DNA of 64,000 bases from Dipetalonema caudispina. Taxonomy: Eukaryota > Nematoda > Chromadorea > Rhabditida > Onchocercidae. The notes below the pieces were generated by a model that saw nothing but the letters and a program-made list of their open reading frames with translations, made no database searches and was not told where the DNA came from. Numbering within the stretch: position 1 is the stretch's first letter; every line of letters starts with the position of its first letter. Shown piece after piece: positions 22,667-36,900 of the stretch. Both the position numbers and the translations under genes were made by a program. The stretch lies in assembly GCA_013365325.1 (NCBI GenBank), contig JABVXV010000045.1, positions 1 to 64,000 on the forward strand, read 5' to 3'.

Positions 22667-24950
22667 CGAAAGGATATATGACATTTATGACTATTCCAAA
22701 ATGAAAAGCAATAAGAAAATGGAAAGCATAAAGGACGACGAACTGATCCAATGAAAATCGCTGGCAATAATACGACTAATGAAAATGAGGCGACGGATTC
22801 ACACATATTGTTTCTTATCCTGTCACTGTTTCGTCATCAAATAAGAGGATTTCACATATCTGCAAATGACAAGGTTTCCTATCTTTATGAAGCATTAGTT
22901 AGAAGCCAACGATAAAATGGCTTAGAATGAAGTCATCAAATATTCTGTCCAGCTTCGCCTATGCGCTAATTTTCAATCATATTATACATATTGCTTAATC
23001 TGTTAAGTATTCTAATGAGTATTTTAAGTGCTCCCTTCTTTTTTCATAATTTGCATAAAATTTTTCTCATGATTTATAATCATTTATGGTTTCATTTTTC
23101 ATTTTCCGGAACTTCGTTGTTTTCAAACTGAGAGTTCTAACATCTGATTGCTTGAACTTATCCATATCGTGATAATAGTTATTGAGTGAATGATCGTGTA
23201 TTCGGAAGAAAAACTCATGGTGCCAGCAGTCAGGCTATTTACCGCTCTAAGTGACAGTTTTTTCATCAAGTTTAACCTCAGTAGTAGTAGCTTTGAAGAA
23301 TTCAATTCATCATTTATGCAAATTCTAGATTCAACTTTTAGTATGTATCCACCTGTACCCTTTTTTCATTGACATTTCATTGAACTAATTGCATAACATG
23401 TAAGAACAAAGTCGAAGTCATGGCGACCACTAAGATTGTTCAAAAGTTGGCATGTTAAAGATATTAAAGTCTCTCAGCTGAAAATTCAGCTTCTTGAAAT
23501 TTAGGAAATTTAGCGATTCCATCCATTAAATTTTAAATTTCTACTTCTTGCTGCAACTTACAAATTTGATTTTAATTTTATCGCATTCAAAATTATAATT
23601 TGTACGGCGCAATCAAAACGCAATACAAAAAGAAATATAAAGAAAAAATAAATGTATGTTCTACGAAACTCTATAGCTTAGTACAGTTTTTATATATTCC
23701 TGGCATCTAAATCAAATATTAATTCCTACTTTCATTACACTTTCTAAATTGAAAAAGTGAAATCTATCTTGCAAATGGCACAATTCCTCGATTTCATGAA
23801 TTGATGAAATTCGCTCACCTCACTGAATGCACTATTTACCATCTTTTGATGTTCAAATATCAAAGTTTCTAGAATTCTGTATTTTAAAATTAATAAATTC
23901 TTTTTCCTCTATGAAATTAGGAGAAAACTTAATATTCCGATAGACGGCAAAAGGAAATGTATGGAATTTACAGTCTTCATGGGAGGGGTCGTTAATACAA
24001 TGTTTTTTCCTATGCTTAACTAATTAGTGATACCATTACGCGAGATAATTTATCAAAGCTATTCTAAAATTGTTTGTTTTAGCTATTGCTATGAAATTTT
24101 TGCTTCCTTTTGATTGTCTTTTTGCCATTTCTGCAAACTTATTTTGTTTATCAAAATAAGTGTCACAATTCTCGTCTGATTAGATTATTCATGCAAGAAA
24201 TAATGCGCTTATTTACAGCAACAATTGTTAACATTTCTTCAATAGTCAATATAAGAAGTAAGGGTGTGGCGATGAAAAAAAAAATAACAAATTGCCACTA
24301 ATAACTTACACTTTACTACTTTTATGTAACCATTTCAAAGGCTTCATTTCTCTTCTTTCTATATTCCTATTAAAAAATGTCATTTATTAAATTTGCTAGA
24401 ACTGAGCTATAATTAAAGCTTACGAATAACGTAAATATAGCATTTGTAGAAAATTTCTGGAATAATCTTACGCAATACTACTTATACATTATCGGCAACA
24501 TATCGTTTGGCCAAAATCCATAGCTAATTAGCTGGATATGCAATAATATATGTTTTTGTAGGTTTTGAAGTGGAAAAATCAAAAATTTCTACATCAATAG
24601 CTTCATCAAAAATATCTGGTTATTGTGATTGGAAAAAATCAGTCAAAGTACATTTGTTGGAAATATTATTTGCATGACTGATCTAATCTTGCAATAAACT
24701 CTGCAGCTACCATAATGAGACTTTTTTACGAATTTCCAAAGCATTTCGCTAATAAAAGAAGGATCGAAATATCCCGGGAAAATGTTGCATTCCTGAATGT
24801 TCATCACGTTCATATGAACTACGAAAAAATTGAATAAACTGAATATGGCTTAATTCATTTGTTCAAATTAAGGCATTGCTACTTATTTTTTTGTTGACCC
24901 ATATTTCGGCAAGAAAACTGTAAACTGTCCATGAATTGAATTTGCGCTTC

Positions 24951-27900
24951 ATGGATGAATACGTCGGTAGTGATTGGGATCCGGTATTATCCATTTCAAC
25001 TGATGCAACTCTCCCGTCAACGACAACTGTTTTCGGTACTGCAGTTAGCCACAACTTAAGCTGGGGTGCAATTATCCTGTCCATTATTATGGGAGCTATT
25101 TCAATCATTACAGTTGTTGGCAATTTAGCTGTTTTATTATGCTATTATTTGGATAAAAATATCCGTCAGCCGAATAATTATTTCATTTTTTCACTGGCAA
25201 TCTCAGATTTGGTAAGTTCGATCTTACTGATTCTTACTTAATGTAATTATAGGCTATTGATTTCCGCAATATTTGGCACATCTTTGTTTATTTTTGCTAC
25301 TAATGATTATTCGCTCTTAGCAAATTTTTGATTTATTAGCAGTACTATTCACTGAATTTTTGAAATTTTTGTGCCAGTGTTTTCCACCAAATTTATCAAT
25401 TTTACAATATTATCCAAAATCTCACCAACAAACTTCACGCTGCTTGCCAGTGGATATAATTAATTCGATATTTCAAAACTGAATTAATGTCGTGTTTGCA
25501 AATTCATTCAAAGGATTTCGCATGAAGTATTTCGAAAAATGAAGTCAAAAGTGAAAGGTAGAGAGAGAGAGAAAGAGGAAGAAAACTTAAGAATCTAAGT
25601 TAAAATTATTAGAATTAGTGGTTTACTCAATTCTGCAACATTTTTTTTCGATGGTAGGGCGATCGATTCGTGACTATCGTAAACTATAATAACTTTTGGC
25701 TCAACATTTGAGCAAGCAGATGAGCTAATCTAAAGAAACGACTAGATGGCCAATATTGAGTTTCCGAGATGTTTCTAACTTTGAAATTGTACTTTCAACG
25801 ATAGGTAATATCCTATCCGGAACCCAGTAATTTTGATCGAGTTATGCTATCCTCAAAACATATGCTATTTATCGAATATGCTATCAATCCCTATTAATTT
25901 TAATATAATACCGTTTTAATATAGATTAATATTGATTATCATATCAACAATGGATTGTGTGATCTTTTGGGAAATTATAATTGAAACTTCGAAATTAGTT
26001 AGCAATTAATTTTTAACATTTTGCATTACTTTATTAAACTGTTTGAAGAAGCATTCAGCGAACATTTTTTTATCGGTTTTTTTTTTGTGGCTGCGAAGTA
26101 TTTGTGCTGCAAAAAAGTGAAATTTAATGCTCAACAATTCGGAATGTTTGCATATTTTATGCTTCATTTAACATATTTTAAGTGTATAACAAGCAAATCT
26201 GGATGTATTTCGTCGATTTCCACTTCACTTCGTTAGCTTCTCGCCTTTTCGCAAGAATACTACGAATGTGAAATATTCGCTAACGAAATTGGAATAATGA
26301 ATGAATGTGAAGTTAGGAGAGAAGATTGAGGGAAAAAGGATCATTTTAGGTTGAAAAGGAATGGAACGATTTTGGATTGTTTTTTTTTTTTTTATTATTA
26401 TTGAAATTTCAAAAAAATGTTTCGTTTTTCCTTGTTTTTTGTTTAAAAAGAACAATTGCGAAGAATAAATTGAATTGAATTAAATTTAAGGAATATAAGT
26501 AAAAGAATAAGAAATGAGTATTTTTATACTTTCAATAATAACAAAAAAGATATTTTTCTAAAGCATTTTTGTTAATGAATGCAAAAAAGAGGGAGAAAAA
26601 AGTGAGTTATGTTGTTCTAACTCAATTTTCCTTTGCAACAATAATTGGTTATAGATGGTATAAGTGAAATGTAAGGAAGGATTTGTTTATCATTTATTCT
26701 CAACTAATACTAATGTTGGATATAATTAATTAATTTTAATATATTATTAAAACAATACCATTTCATATTTGCTATTTGTTAAAAAAGATGCATAAATGCG
26801 ATGAAATTTAAATTATCAAATGGTGCGAAATTTTTAATCTATACTTTGATAATACTGAAAAATATATTAAACTTTCAATTTTAATTTATACATTTAATGC
26901 TATATTGCAAACGAAACCTTTTCAAATTACTATATCACTTCTCTATAAATATTATTAAGCAGCATTTCATAAGCAACTCTATTTACATATCTGTGTATGT
27001 GTATGTGCATGTCTGTGTGTGTGTGTGTGTGTGCATGTGTGTGTATGTGTGTGTATGTCTATATATATATATATATAGAGATAGAGAGAGAGAGAGACGA
27101 ATAATGGAAATAAGGTTGAGTCCACTAATATGCATTTTCTCAATTTAAAATTTATGAAACAACTGGGAAAAGCTGTCATTCCCATTTAATTTTCAACAAA
27201 TTATGGAATAGTGGAGTAATGGAATAATGGAAAAATGAATTTGTGTACTATAAGCCATTAATAATGACGAGAAACTATGAAATTTCTCATTTGTAACAGT
27301 GAAGCATTGGAGGAAAATGATGTCAAGCAAGTAATCTCGCTGAAGATATTGGATAATGATAAAAGATATAAATAACTATCGATTGATTTTCTTTTTTAAG
27401 CGTTTATGCTTTTTGTAAGCAACATACCCATTAATATATCCGAAATTAAGTTTGTTTATGATTTAAACCACCCACATTATTCACGGATAATGACGCGTAA
27501 ATTATTGTCTAATGATGATTTCAACAATATTATTATCAATAATTGCTACTATTAATCATTCAGTGAACTATATAATAGTTTGGCCTGAAATACAAATTGT
27601 TCCATTCTTGATTATGCTTATTTTCTGGAAACGGCACATTTTGTAAACAGGATTGGATAAACATCTGAATGATGTACTTTGGCTCTTAATTTTTAAGTCC
27701 ACCATATCAATGCCTCATTTGCTTTCATCCAAGTTATCTCTTATTTCTAAAATATGCTTCCTAAATTTCAACTAATACATATCATATTATATTAGCGGTT
27801 GTTTGTCCCAATCAAATATTGGCTCTATACCTTAAAATTTCCAAAACCGTAACTGAATTCAAGAATCGATAAGATAATAATTTCCTTAATGAATGATTAT

Positions 27901-30900
27901 TCTATGATATACATATGTTTGTAATTATAATAAGCCATGCACAGAGAATTATTATGATTTGCAAAATTTTTTTCTTCTCTTTCTTTGCTTGCAAGGCATA
28001 TATTCGGAAAAACATACTTCACAAATAGGTTTTTGAAATATGTTTAACTTACTTTCACCTTAGCCATCATTATTCTTTCCCATGGGAAAGATTAGCTAAG
28101 TGAGTGCTTCTCTCTACATAGTAAAGCTATTTATACTTGGCCTTCATAACTAGCTTATATAAAGGCTAATCCAAAGTTAGCATCAAACAAATGAGACAAG
28201 TAAACAAATAAATTATCTAGTATTACATGCAAATGAGCGATGAAATATACCAAGGAAAGAGAAAAGTTAACAAATATATTTTTAAATAAATGAATAGCAT
28301 TTATGTTTCATTTCAAATTACCATTTAAAATACCTTCAATATGTAGTTGCAACCATTGGTGAAATTCAATTAATGGGGAAAAGGAAAAATTGGAAATGAA
28401 TAGATTAATTAGTTGATGCTAAAGGAAGCTTTGCTTTATTTTTAAAAGTCAGAAAATGGAAGAAACGAAACCAAATGACAATGGTAATAGAATAGGTATC
28501 TATTCCAAGAGAAGGATAAATATATTAGTTTTTGTAGTCAATTAAACGAGGACATTTCCGCTCAAAACCATATTTCAAAACTGAATAAATAAATTTCTGA
28601 ATTAGAGGATAAGATTTAAGAAATCATCAAATTGTTGTTACTGGATCGAACTATTTAGCCAAACTTTCAATATCTGACGTGTTAATACCGGTAAATGATT
28701 CATAATTTTAAAAGGACAAGCATTTACGAATGATCTTGAGCTTTAGTTATAATACGCTGAAGAAGTTAAATGATTTACAATAAATTTTAATTGAAATCAC
28801 ATAATTAAGTAAATAAATTGACGAGAAAGAGAATGATAAATAAATATGCAAAATATGTATACTTTCCTCTCATAACTAGTTCAACTGGTTTCCCTGAAAA
28901 TTTACTGCCAATAATTAAATTACACAGTAAATGAGCAATCGAGTTTATTAAATAAAAAGTAAATTTATGCCATAAAATTTGATACTTATTATGAAATGGT
29001 TTTAGTTTGAGATCGTTTCTAGCTGCCCCCTTTGTTCTTTTTGTAATCATATTTGAATTGAATTAAAGTTTGTTTAGCAAGTATTCAAAATTGGCGATGT
29101 TGATTTGTTCCATTCTTTAATTATTTCTTACTCCATAATTATCCTTTTCATTGACCTTTTTCTTAGTGGAAACGTTTTCCGAAGCAATTTTTGTTAGCAG
29201 AAGTGGTCAGTCAAACATCTCCGACATTAAATTTCAACTATTTTACTTCTTTAAATATGCCGATGCAATTTTTTTGTTCGAAATTATTGGAATGTGAATG
29301 AAAGAAATCAAATCTTCCCATTTTCTATTCCTTTCCTTAACACTTAGAAAACAATTTTTTAGTATGAAAACCTGTGCAAATCTTTTTCACCCTTAATATT
29401 TCTCACTTTATCGTGTTACAGAGAATCAATCAATACTGTTATCTTTTAACATAGTCGTCTTGGTGAAGCTATTTTGAATTTGAAGTTTATTGATATTATT
29501 CTGAAAAATTTGTCGGAGAAAATGGAAACTATGCTTTTGAAATGATTTCATCCTTCACCTCATAAAACAAATTTCCTTTAGGCTTACTCTTTTTTTGACT
29601 TTCACCAACTACCATTCCTTCATTTTCACATAAACTTAAGTGAAACTAATTCGAAATTGTTTGCGAATAATATAGATAAGGGAATGAAAAATTGTCCTGT
29701 ATGGATGGTATTTTCTTGAGTAAGATGAAATTACTACAATTCGGAGAATTTTTACGGCTAATGATTCTTGACTTTTCATAAGGTGTAATGCAAATTGGAA
29801 ATGCTAACAAATTAGTTTATAGCACTCATTATAAATGTATATAAATACATAGCTATGAACGAGGAATCCTTGGCTATAGCCACAGGCCATTTCCTTTTTT
29901 ATTCTACATCTTCCTATTACTATCTTTCTTGGGTCATTTCTCTCAACAGCATACAAGAAATGCAATTAACCTACTTTTCATCTTTCCCTATCCTTTCCCA
30001 CAAAATCGGCCGTTGCAAATGTTCAATTCAATCATAGCATTCTTTGATTAAGGGTCGAAAAAACAGAAGAACTGTAAGTTTTTCATGGAAAGGATGAACA
30101 AAAGGCTGTCGTCTTCTGTTATCGCGATACAGAGGATATTTGTTTATAGCAGTAATCCCAAAGCTATCGAAATTTGAGGAAGGGAGAGGAAAAGACAAAA
30201 TATTTCAAGGAAATCATCCGTTCATCTACTTTGCAGTAAATTAAAAGAAGTTTTTTTTATTTTCTCTCGATTTTTTTCGGTTTTTTTTTCGTAAATTTCG
30301 TACCAGTAGATTTTTACTTCTTATAGGTTATAATAATCATATTGTTATTAGAATGAGTGAGCGAAAGAAAACATTTTAGTTGATGCTTAACAACTAAAAG
30401 CATAAAATTCATAAACATTCCTTTGAACTATTAATAACTATCATTTGTCTTACTTTCTCATTGATTGAATATTACCCAAATGATCGATGATTGAGTATTA
30501 ACTGAGGGAAAATTCACACAATTATTATCATTACTATTATTTACTAATTATGACGATTAGAACCAAAAGTACGGGAAAGATTCAAATTCCTAGAAACAAA
30601 ATTTACACTGTTTACTGTCCTATTTTACTTTCTTTATTTAAAAGAGGATTAATATATTTAATCTTATTTTAAGTATCTTAGCATATTTCTATCGTTAAGC
30701 TTAACCTATACAGAAAAAAAAAAGGAAAAAGAGCATTCACTGTGGACAAACTTTATTAATTTACTTCCTTTTAATTGTTTTGAAATGATGGAAGGAAAAG
30801 CGAGAAAGGAAGAGTAAGGTTAATTTTTCATCAATTAAATTACATTAATTGAAAATGAATTATATCCATCTTGCAAAATGATCAAAAACAGAATCTTTCT

Positions 30901-33900
30901 TGTGATGTGGTGCTTATTGCCGTGGTTGAATAATAAAATCCGTGCTTGGCCAAATAATATAAAATTCCATAAATGCTATTATTTTTCTTCAGATTATTCC
31001 AGATTGGGATAATTTGATGCTGGGATGTGGAATAAACAGAATGCATCGTGGTAGGATTAGCATATCTTACTAATTATTTTCCAAAATTTGAAATGCTGAA
31101 GTATGTTAAGGAAGGAGAATTCCCTAAAGAATAGACTATCTATCTAGCAGTTATTATACTAAAGTGTAGCATTTATCGATTTATTAGGTTTAAATTTATA
31201 TACATTTGAAGTACATTTCAAAATGTCTATTAGTCGTTTGTATCCTTTGATTGATAACACTTTCACATTTGAAGAGAACAGAAAAGAGAAACAAGAAGGA
31301 AATGAAAATTTTTACAGTAAAAAATGAAGACAAAAAATTTCAGCATCACTTAACTTTTTTCATAAGAAAAAAAAGTTGCTGATATTTCGTTATGCCACAC
31401 GCAGTTTGCTTCATTTGTTGAAAACTTTTTCGGCAGTATTTTCTTTCTGATTCATTAACTATCTGTTGAATAAATAATCCTTAGTGCTACAAAAAGATAA
31501 TAACTTAGACGATATGAAATCCTTAAATTTGAAACATTTGGAAAGAAAATTTAGTTTTTTTTTCGAATTCTTGCCCTAACTATTTTAAATATCATTTTGC
31601 ATTCAACTTTTTTTATTCGATCTCCATTTATTTGATAATACTTTTTAGTACCAAACTTTAAAATATTGCAAGTCAATACTGCATCACTTTCTGCACCACT
31701 CAAATTATTGCATACCTTACAGGAAAAAAGTAAGGGAAAGAAAAAAAAAGAAACTAAAGTTCGAAGATTTTCTTACAATGATTGACTAAAGATTGCATTG
31801 ATATATAATGACTATTTAAAATGAGTCCTTCTATCAAACAAAAGAGGGGAAAATGCTTCAAAATGAGATAATATGAATATTGTAGTGACACTTGGGATTT
31901 CAGTATCATTCAACTAAACCATCCTGTTCCTCTCTCTCTCTCTCTCTCTCTCTCCCTCGCTTTCTCACTTCTTGTCCGAATCATTGTAGAACTATTCATA
32001 TTCATGTATATGAATATGAAAAAAAGGATTCAGATAGGTTTTTATGTTTCTGAAAATTCGTTTTAACTCATTTTTCATCGTTTCCCTTCTTCTGTTCTAT
32101 TTTCTTCACATATTATTGTTATCATTGCTATTATCATTATCATTATTGTCACTATTAATTATTATTGTTACTACTATTAATGTGTCATCATTCGATGATA
32201 TTTGCAGGAAATTTCCCAAGATATTACTGTTTAAACTTTTTGCTTATGTATATAAAAATTTTGTTGAGAACTAATGCTAAGGGAATGATAATGTTTTTCA
32301 TAGATAAGGAAGTAATTTCATCGTAAGAAAATTAAATGAAAGAATAAGAAAAGGCAAAAAGTAATGGTCTTAGCTTGGTGAACAATTTAAGATGGTAAAA
32401 AAGAGCCTTAAAATTTGATGAATGACACAAACAGCTCGATAATTACAGCAAAAAAAGGAATTGAGAAAACGATTTAAATTTAGCAATTATGCATTTTCAT
32501 CTTTTTCTTTTACGAATTAAAAAATATTAAAAGATTTTTTTCGTTCTCATCTTTCTTTTCTGTGTGTCTGTGAAAAAGAAAAAAGAAATGATAAGGCAGA
32601 ATAGGTCACTTTAGCAAAGATTTGAAATTGATAAAATGTATGAATTTTCATAATTTCGGTCAATATGTTTTTCTTTCCATGAAGAGAAGAAAGCTAATAG
32701 TACGGCTGTTTCTCTTTTGACTATTATTTTAGGAATGCATTTGATGCAGCAAATGGATGGGTTTTTTTTCTTCTGAAATGAAAAGATTGATTGTTAAAAA
32801 TGGAAACTTAGAAATTTAAATGTTGAAACATCGAAAATGAACAAAATTGCTAAGATGTCATTCAAATCAAATTAGAGAAAAAAGGGATAAATATGTCGAA
32901 AATAGCAATTATTTTACACATTTTTTCTTTCTTTGGGAAGTAGAAAAAAGAAGTTAAGAATGCAAAAATTTATTTAAAAGCTGCGAAATACATAAAGCAT
33001 AAATTGAAACAACAGTGACACAGGAGAAAGTCAAAAGTACCAAATTATTACATCCATGTCTGTTCTAAATTGATTTACCGAAAATGCCATTCGAATTTTG
33101 CAAGTGAATTGAATAAGTAATATTATGAAGGACAGAATGAATCGTTAATCGTTCGCAACATTAACCACTTGTAGTGACCACATCAGTTGCAAAGTGAAGT
33201 GGAGAGGATTGAGGTGAAGATGGTGTGGATGATGACCTCAGCTTTGTCACTCGCATTTTGAATTTGATATAGGCTTGCTTGATGTATATCTGCTTGTGAG
33301 AAGAAGAGCCGTTGACCTCGGCGGTTTGTGGTTGACCTCAACAATAACTTTCTAATCTTCTGACTTGCTTTCATATTTGGAGGGAAAAAAGAAAAAGCCA
33401 TCATTTTGACGTGATAATTTCCAATAAATTGTCGCCGTAATTCAATAAAATAGTTGCAAAGTTCAGAGAGGATATTTGTTCATTTTTAGATCGAATGAAA
33501 GAAGTTGAGTGCTTTCAAAAAGTGTTCAAATTTTGACTATTTCTTAGTTTCATTTCCAAACTCCAAACAATACATTTTGTATACATCAATTATTAAATCG
33601 TAAGTGAAAGGAACATATTTTGTTTCTCTTATTATTAAATTTTTAAAATTTACTCCTTGTTTAAATATATGTTGTCGATTGACTTGCATACATTTGAAAT
33701 TACTTTAATGTTTTAAATTTCCAACATTTTTAGCATGTAATTGTTTATTGTCTAAATAAATTTAAATGTGCTTATTTCCAATTCTTAATATTTTATAATC
33801 TATTGTCCTATTTAAGAAAGAATTCAAATTGTTTTCCAAATATTACTAAATAGGTTACTTTTCCTTGTTGAAATTATGAATTTTTTTCTAAAAGTATCGG

Positions 33901-36900
33901 CAAGACTTAATTTTTGTTGTTGAGTTTCTTCTACTGATGTCATCGTGATTCTAAAGTTATAAAGAGTTTTTTCTATTTAGTAATATAATTAACGAAGTTT
34001 GGAAATAATTATTGCTAGCAAAACACCATTTCTCGGCATCGATGCCTTCTATCAAGCACATTTTAAAAAATTCCCTGGAGAGAGCAAATTTTCATCAATG
34101 AACAAGAAGAAGACTTGTCTTTTGGCTCTATACACTCTATTTATTTCGAGAATGGAAGAATTACTGTCGTTCCGGAACAATCCGATACCACATTAAGCTA
34201 CTAGTGATTATTAGGCGTAAGATGGAGGGAGAAGGATATTTCTTTGAAATGAAGTTGAAAATTTCGTTTTTCGAAATAAAGTTTTGGAAAGATGGAGAAG
34301 AAACTTGTTTACTTCATTACTAAACTCAATCAGGATGATATGATCATGTAAAATAAGTGTTCAAGCAAAAAATGGAAGGAAGGATTAGTGGAACTTTAAT
34401 GAGTACTTGCAGCAAATCGTTCATCATTTGAAGCTATTCTTTCCTTTTTAGTATTAGTATTTGGAAGAAAAAGTGGAATGAACCACTCATCCATTTCATA
34501 TTACGTATGCTAAAAGGATAAAACTTGAAACACTCATTCTTTTTTATTTTTCTTGTGGAAAGGAAGAAAGAGTTAAGAAGCTTAAAATATACCACCGTGC
34601 CTGAATTCTATTTGAGGAAGTTTTGAAGATGACATAAATGGAAAAGTATGCTATAAATCATTTTATTGGGATTAGTTGCCGCTTTTTCTTCTTTTTTTTC
34701 CCTTTGAAGAGAAAAGGAAAGAAATACTCTTCTCTTTTAATTTAAATTCCGGTAAAATTGAGCGAAAAATTGAAATAATGGCTATCAGAAATAATTTACT
34801 TTAACTGATAAATTAAAGAAAATATTTCAAATTGTTCTCTTAGAAGCATTTTCACTTACTTTTCCGATTGTTCCAATTTCCTTAACTTCCCTCGAAGTGA
34901 AGAAATTTTTAAAAATAAAAACAAATTAGAATATATTTAGACTGCCCAATCTTGTGGCCAATGCCTAAAATTAAAGAGTATTGTGGAAAAGTTTCTGGGA
35001 TTTTCAAAGACCTGGGAAGCATTCCATTTAAGTTTCTTGAGATCTCTGTCTACAAATATAAAACTTATTTGAAATATTCCCTTATGAAGGGTCGAGGGTC
35101 AACACAATTGAAAGATTTGTATTAAAAGGTTCAAAGAAATGTTGAAAATGAGTAAAAGAATACTTTTTGAAGAAATTTATGAGGAATGAAAATAATGCAA
35201 TAACGGATAAATGATACAGAGATCAGTGATAGAACAAATGAAGCAATACCTGGTTGAGATTGAGAAAATCGCAAAACAGTCATGCTTGTCAATGCTAACA
35301 AGTGATTGAGAGTATATTATTTCCAGACGTTAAATAAAAAATTCCACTAAATTCAACTATGTTCAAATATGAGATGAGACAAGTAAAGCTTTCCTAAAAT
35401 TCAACTCTAAGACTATTTCGCGAGTACTTGATAATCTTGTTATATTTTTAGAAATTTTAAATTTTAACTCTTATCACTTTTCTTATCTCATTTTTTCAGT
35501 CAGAAAAGATCAGATAGCTTTCTTTCCTGCTTAAACTTTCTTTATTCATATGATAGGATAACTGTTAGCAGTCAAGTGTTAAATTTTAATGCATTTCACA
35601 ATTAGCTTGTGATTATGCAGGTGGGCGAGCTATTTGGCAGAAATGTACTTTTCATTTTTTTTTTACTTTTTTTAAGAGTTTTTACAAAATCTATCCATGG
35701 TTAAGAATGAGTATAAAATGAAACGAAATTACGTCTAGCAAATGGACTACTAAATATTATCACCTGTTGTATTTGACATTTCGTACATTCTCTGAAAATT
35801 TTGGTGAAAAAGAAGAAAAAAAAAAGAAGAGGAAAGTGTTGTTTACTTCATTCGCTTCCTTTATTTGCATAATTTCATATCAAAAATTCCAATAATGAAA
35901 CATAAATTAATGGAAAATAAGTTTAAAGTAAAAAAGTTTGTAAACTTTAATTTAATTCGTTATTTTTGTTCGCTAATTTATATTAAATACAAATAATATT
36001 TTCTTTTGCGTTGAAGCGGAAAGTGAAGTGAACTATTTTTCCGCCTTCTTTTTTGTTTTCCAATATAATACGGTAAAATTGTATTTATTGTTGAACAATT
36101 TAGTTAAACATATTTTAGTTCGATGCAGCTGTCTTTTTTAAATTAAGACATGCTTCAATGAATTTTAAATATATAATTAAAAGAGAAAGCTAAGGAAAAA
36201 AAGAAACCGAACCGAAGCGAACCAAAATTATGCATTTCGTTGCTAAGCAAAAAAAAGCAATTCAGAGCCTGAAACAAGCAACTTGTTATAGGGGAAAAAA
36301 AGAAATAAAATTTCTAAAAATTGCTAAAATTCTTATGTAACAAAAAAGTTTAGGTTCGTTAAAAATTAGTTAAATTTTTAATTGATATTTATTATTTTAC
36401 TGCGAAATTATTTACTTATCATGAGCAAAACTAATAAATCTAGTATAAGAATAGCATGCATTTAATATTCAGCCAGTTAGTACCATGAATATATTTGATA
36501 AAATACGTATATTTTGTCTAAATTAGCTATTAATTATAGATAATTGGTCTGGAAGGTATCCCTGTATATACATATTTCCTCCTTAGCAATCAACGTTGGC
36601 ATTTCGGTTGGTTTCTTTGTGATTTATGGTTAATGGTCGATTATGTTGTTTGTCTTGCATCAATATATACCGTACTTGGTATCACAATTGATAGGTAATA
36701 GAATTGAATTTATGTTTTGTTATTTCCGATAAGAATGATTATTCATATTTTGTATTAGTTTAATAAACCATGGCAAAATTTTATTTGACGAACAGAGAAA
36801 TTCGTAATGTTTTCATTTATTTTCTTAAACAGTATCATCACCATTATTTGTTGACAAAAAAGAGAAATTTATGTTTAGACGCTAAAGTTTTATGTTACAG

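Larger units (their letters stand above)
20079..24950. other. Intergenic region between divergent cyclin T and GAR-2-like genes
   Basis: This 4.9-kb region should hold the promoters of both flanking genes, which are transcribed away from it. It contains a (TA)n(TG)n microsatellite at about 22042-22085, a less AT-rich patch with CG dinucleotides at 21772-21800, and the CAA/AAT trinucleotide stretch at 22506-22622. No gene is recognised with confidence. Confidence 0.5.
25212..36539 (+). other. 11.3-kb first intron of the GAR-2-like gene
   Basis: The donor is GTAAGT immediately after the TM2 aspartate codon region and the acceptor is ATTATAG. The content is AT-rich with poly-purine and poly-T runs, a GA tract at 25561-25580, the inverted-repeat arm at 26806-27030, a (CT)n tract at 31932-31956 and ATT/ATC-rich trinucleotides at 32100-32190. 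No nested gene is recognised on either strand. Long first introns of neuronal receptor genes often hold enhancers, but none can be identified here. Confidence 0.7.

Noticed and set aside
22494..22751. Cys/Tyr-rich open frame on the minus strand
   Set aside because: It is the antisense of the CAA/AAT trinucleotide tract, so the composition is an artefact of the repeat.
24936..24950. Receptor start upstream at a TTG codon
   Set aside because: TTG is not a normal eukaryotic nuclear start; the first in-frame ATG is at 24951.
26897..27185. Open frames on both strands with alternating VCVC and HTHT
   Set aside because: Produced by the TG/CA microsatellite; part of the inverted-repeat arm.
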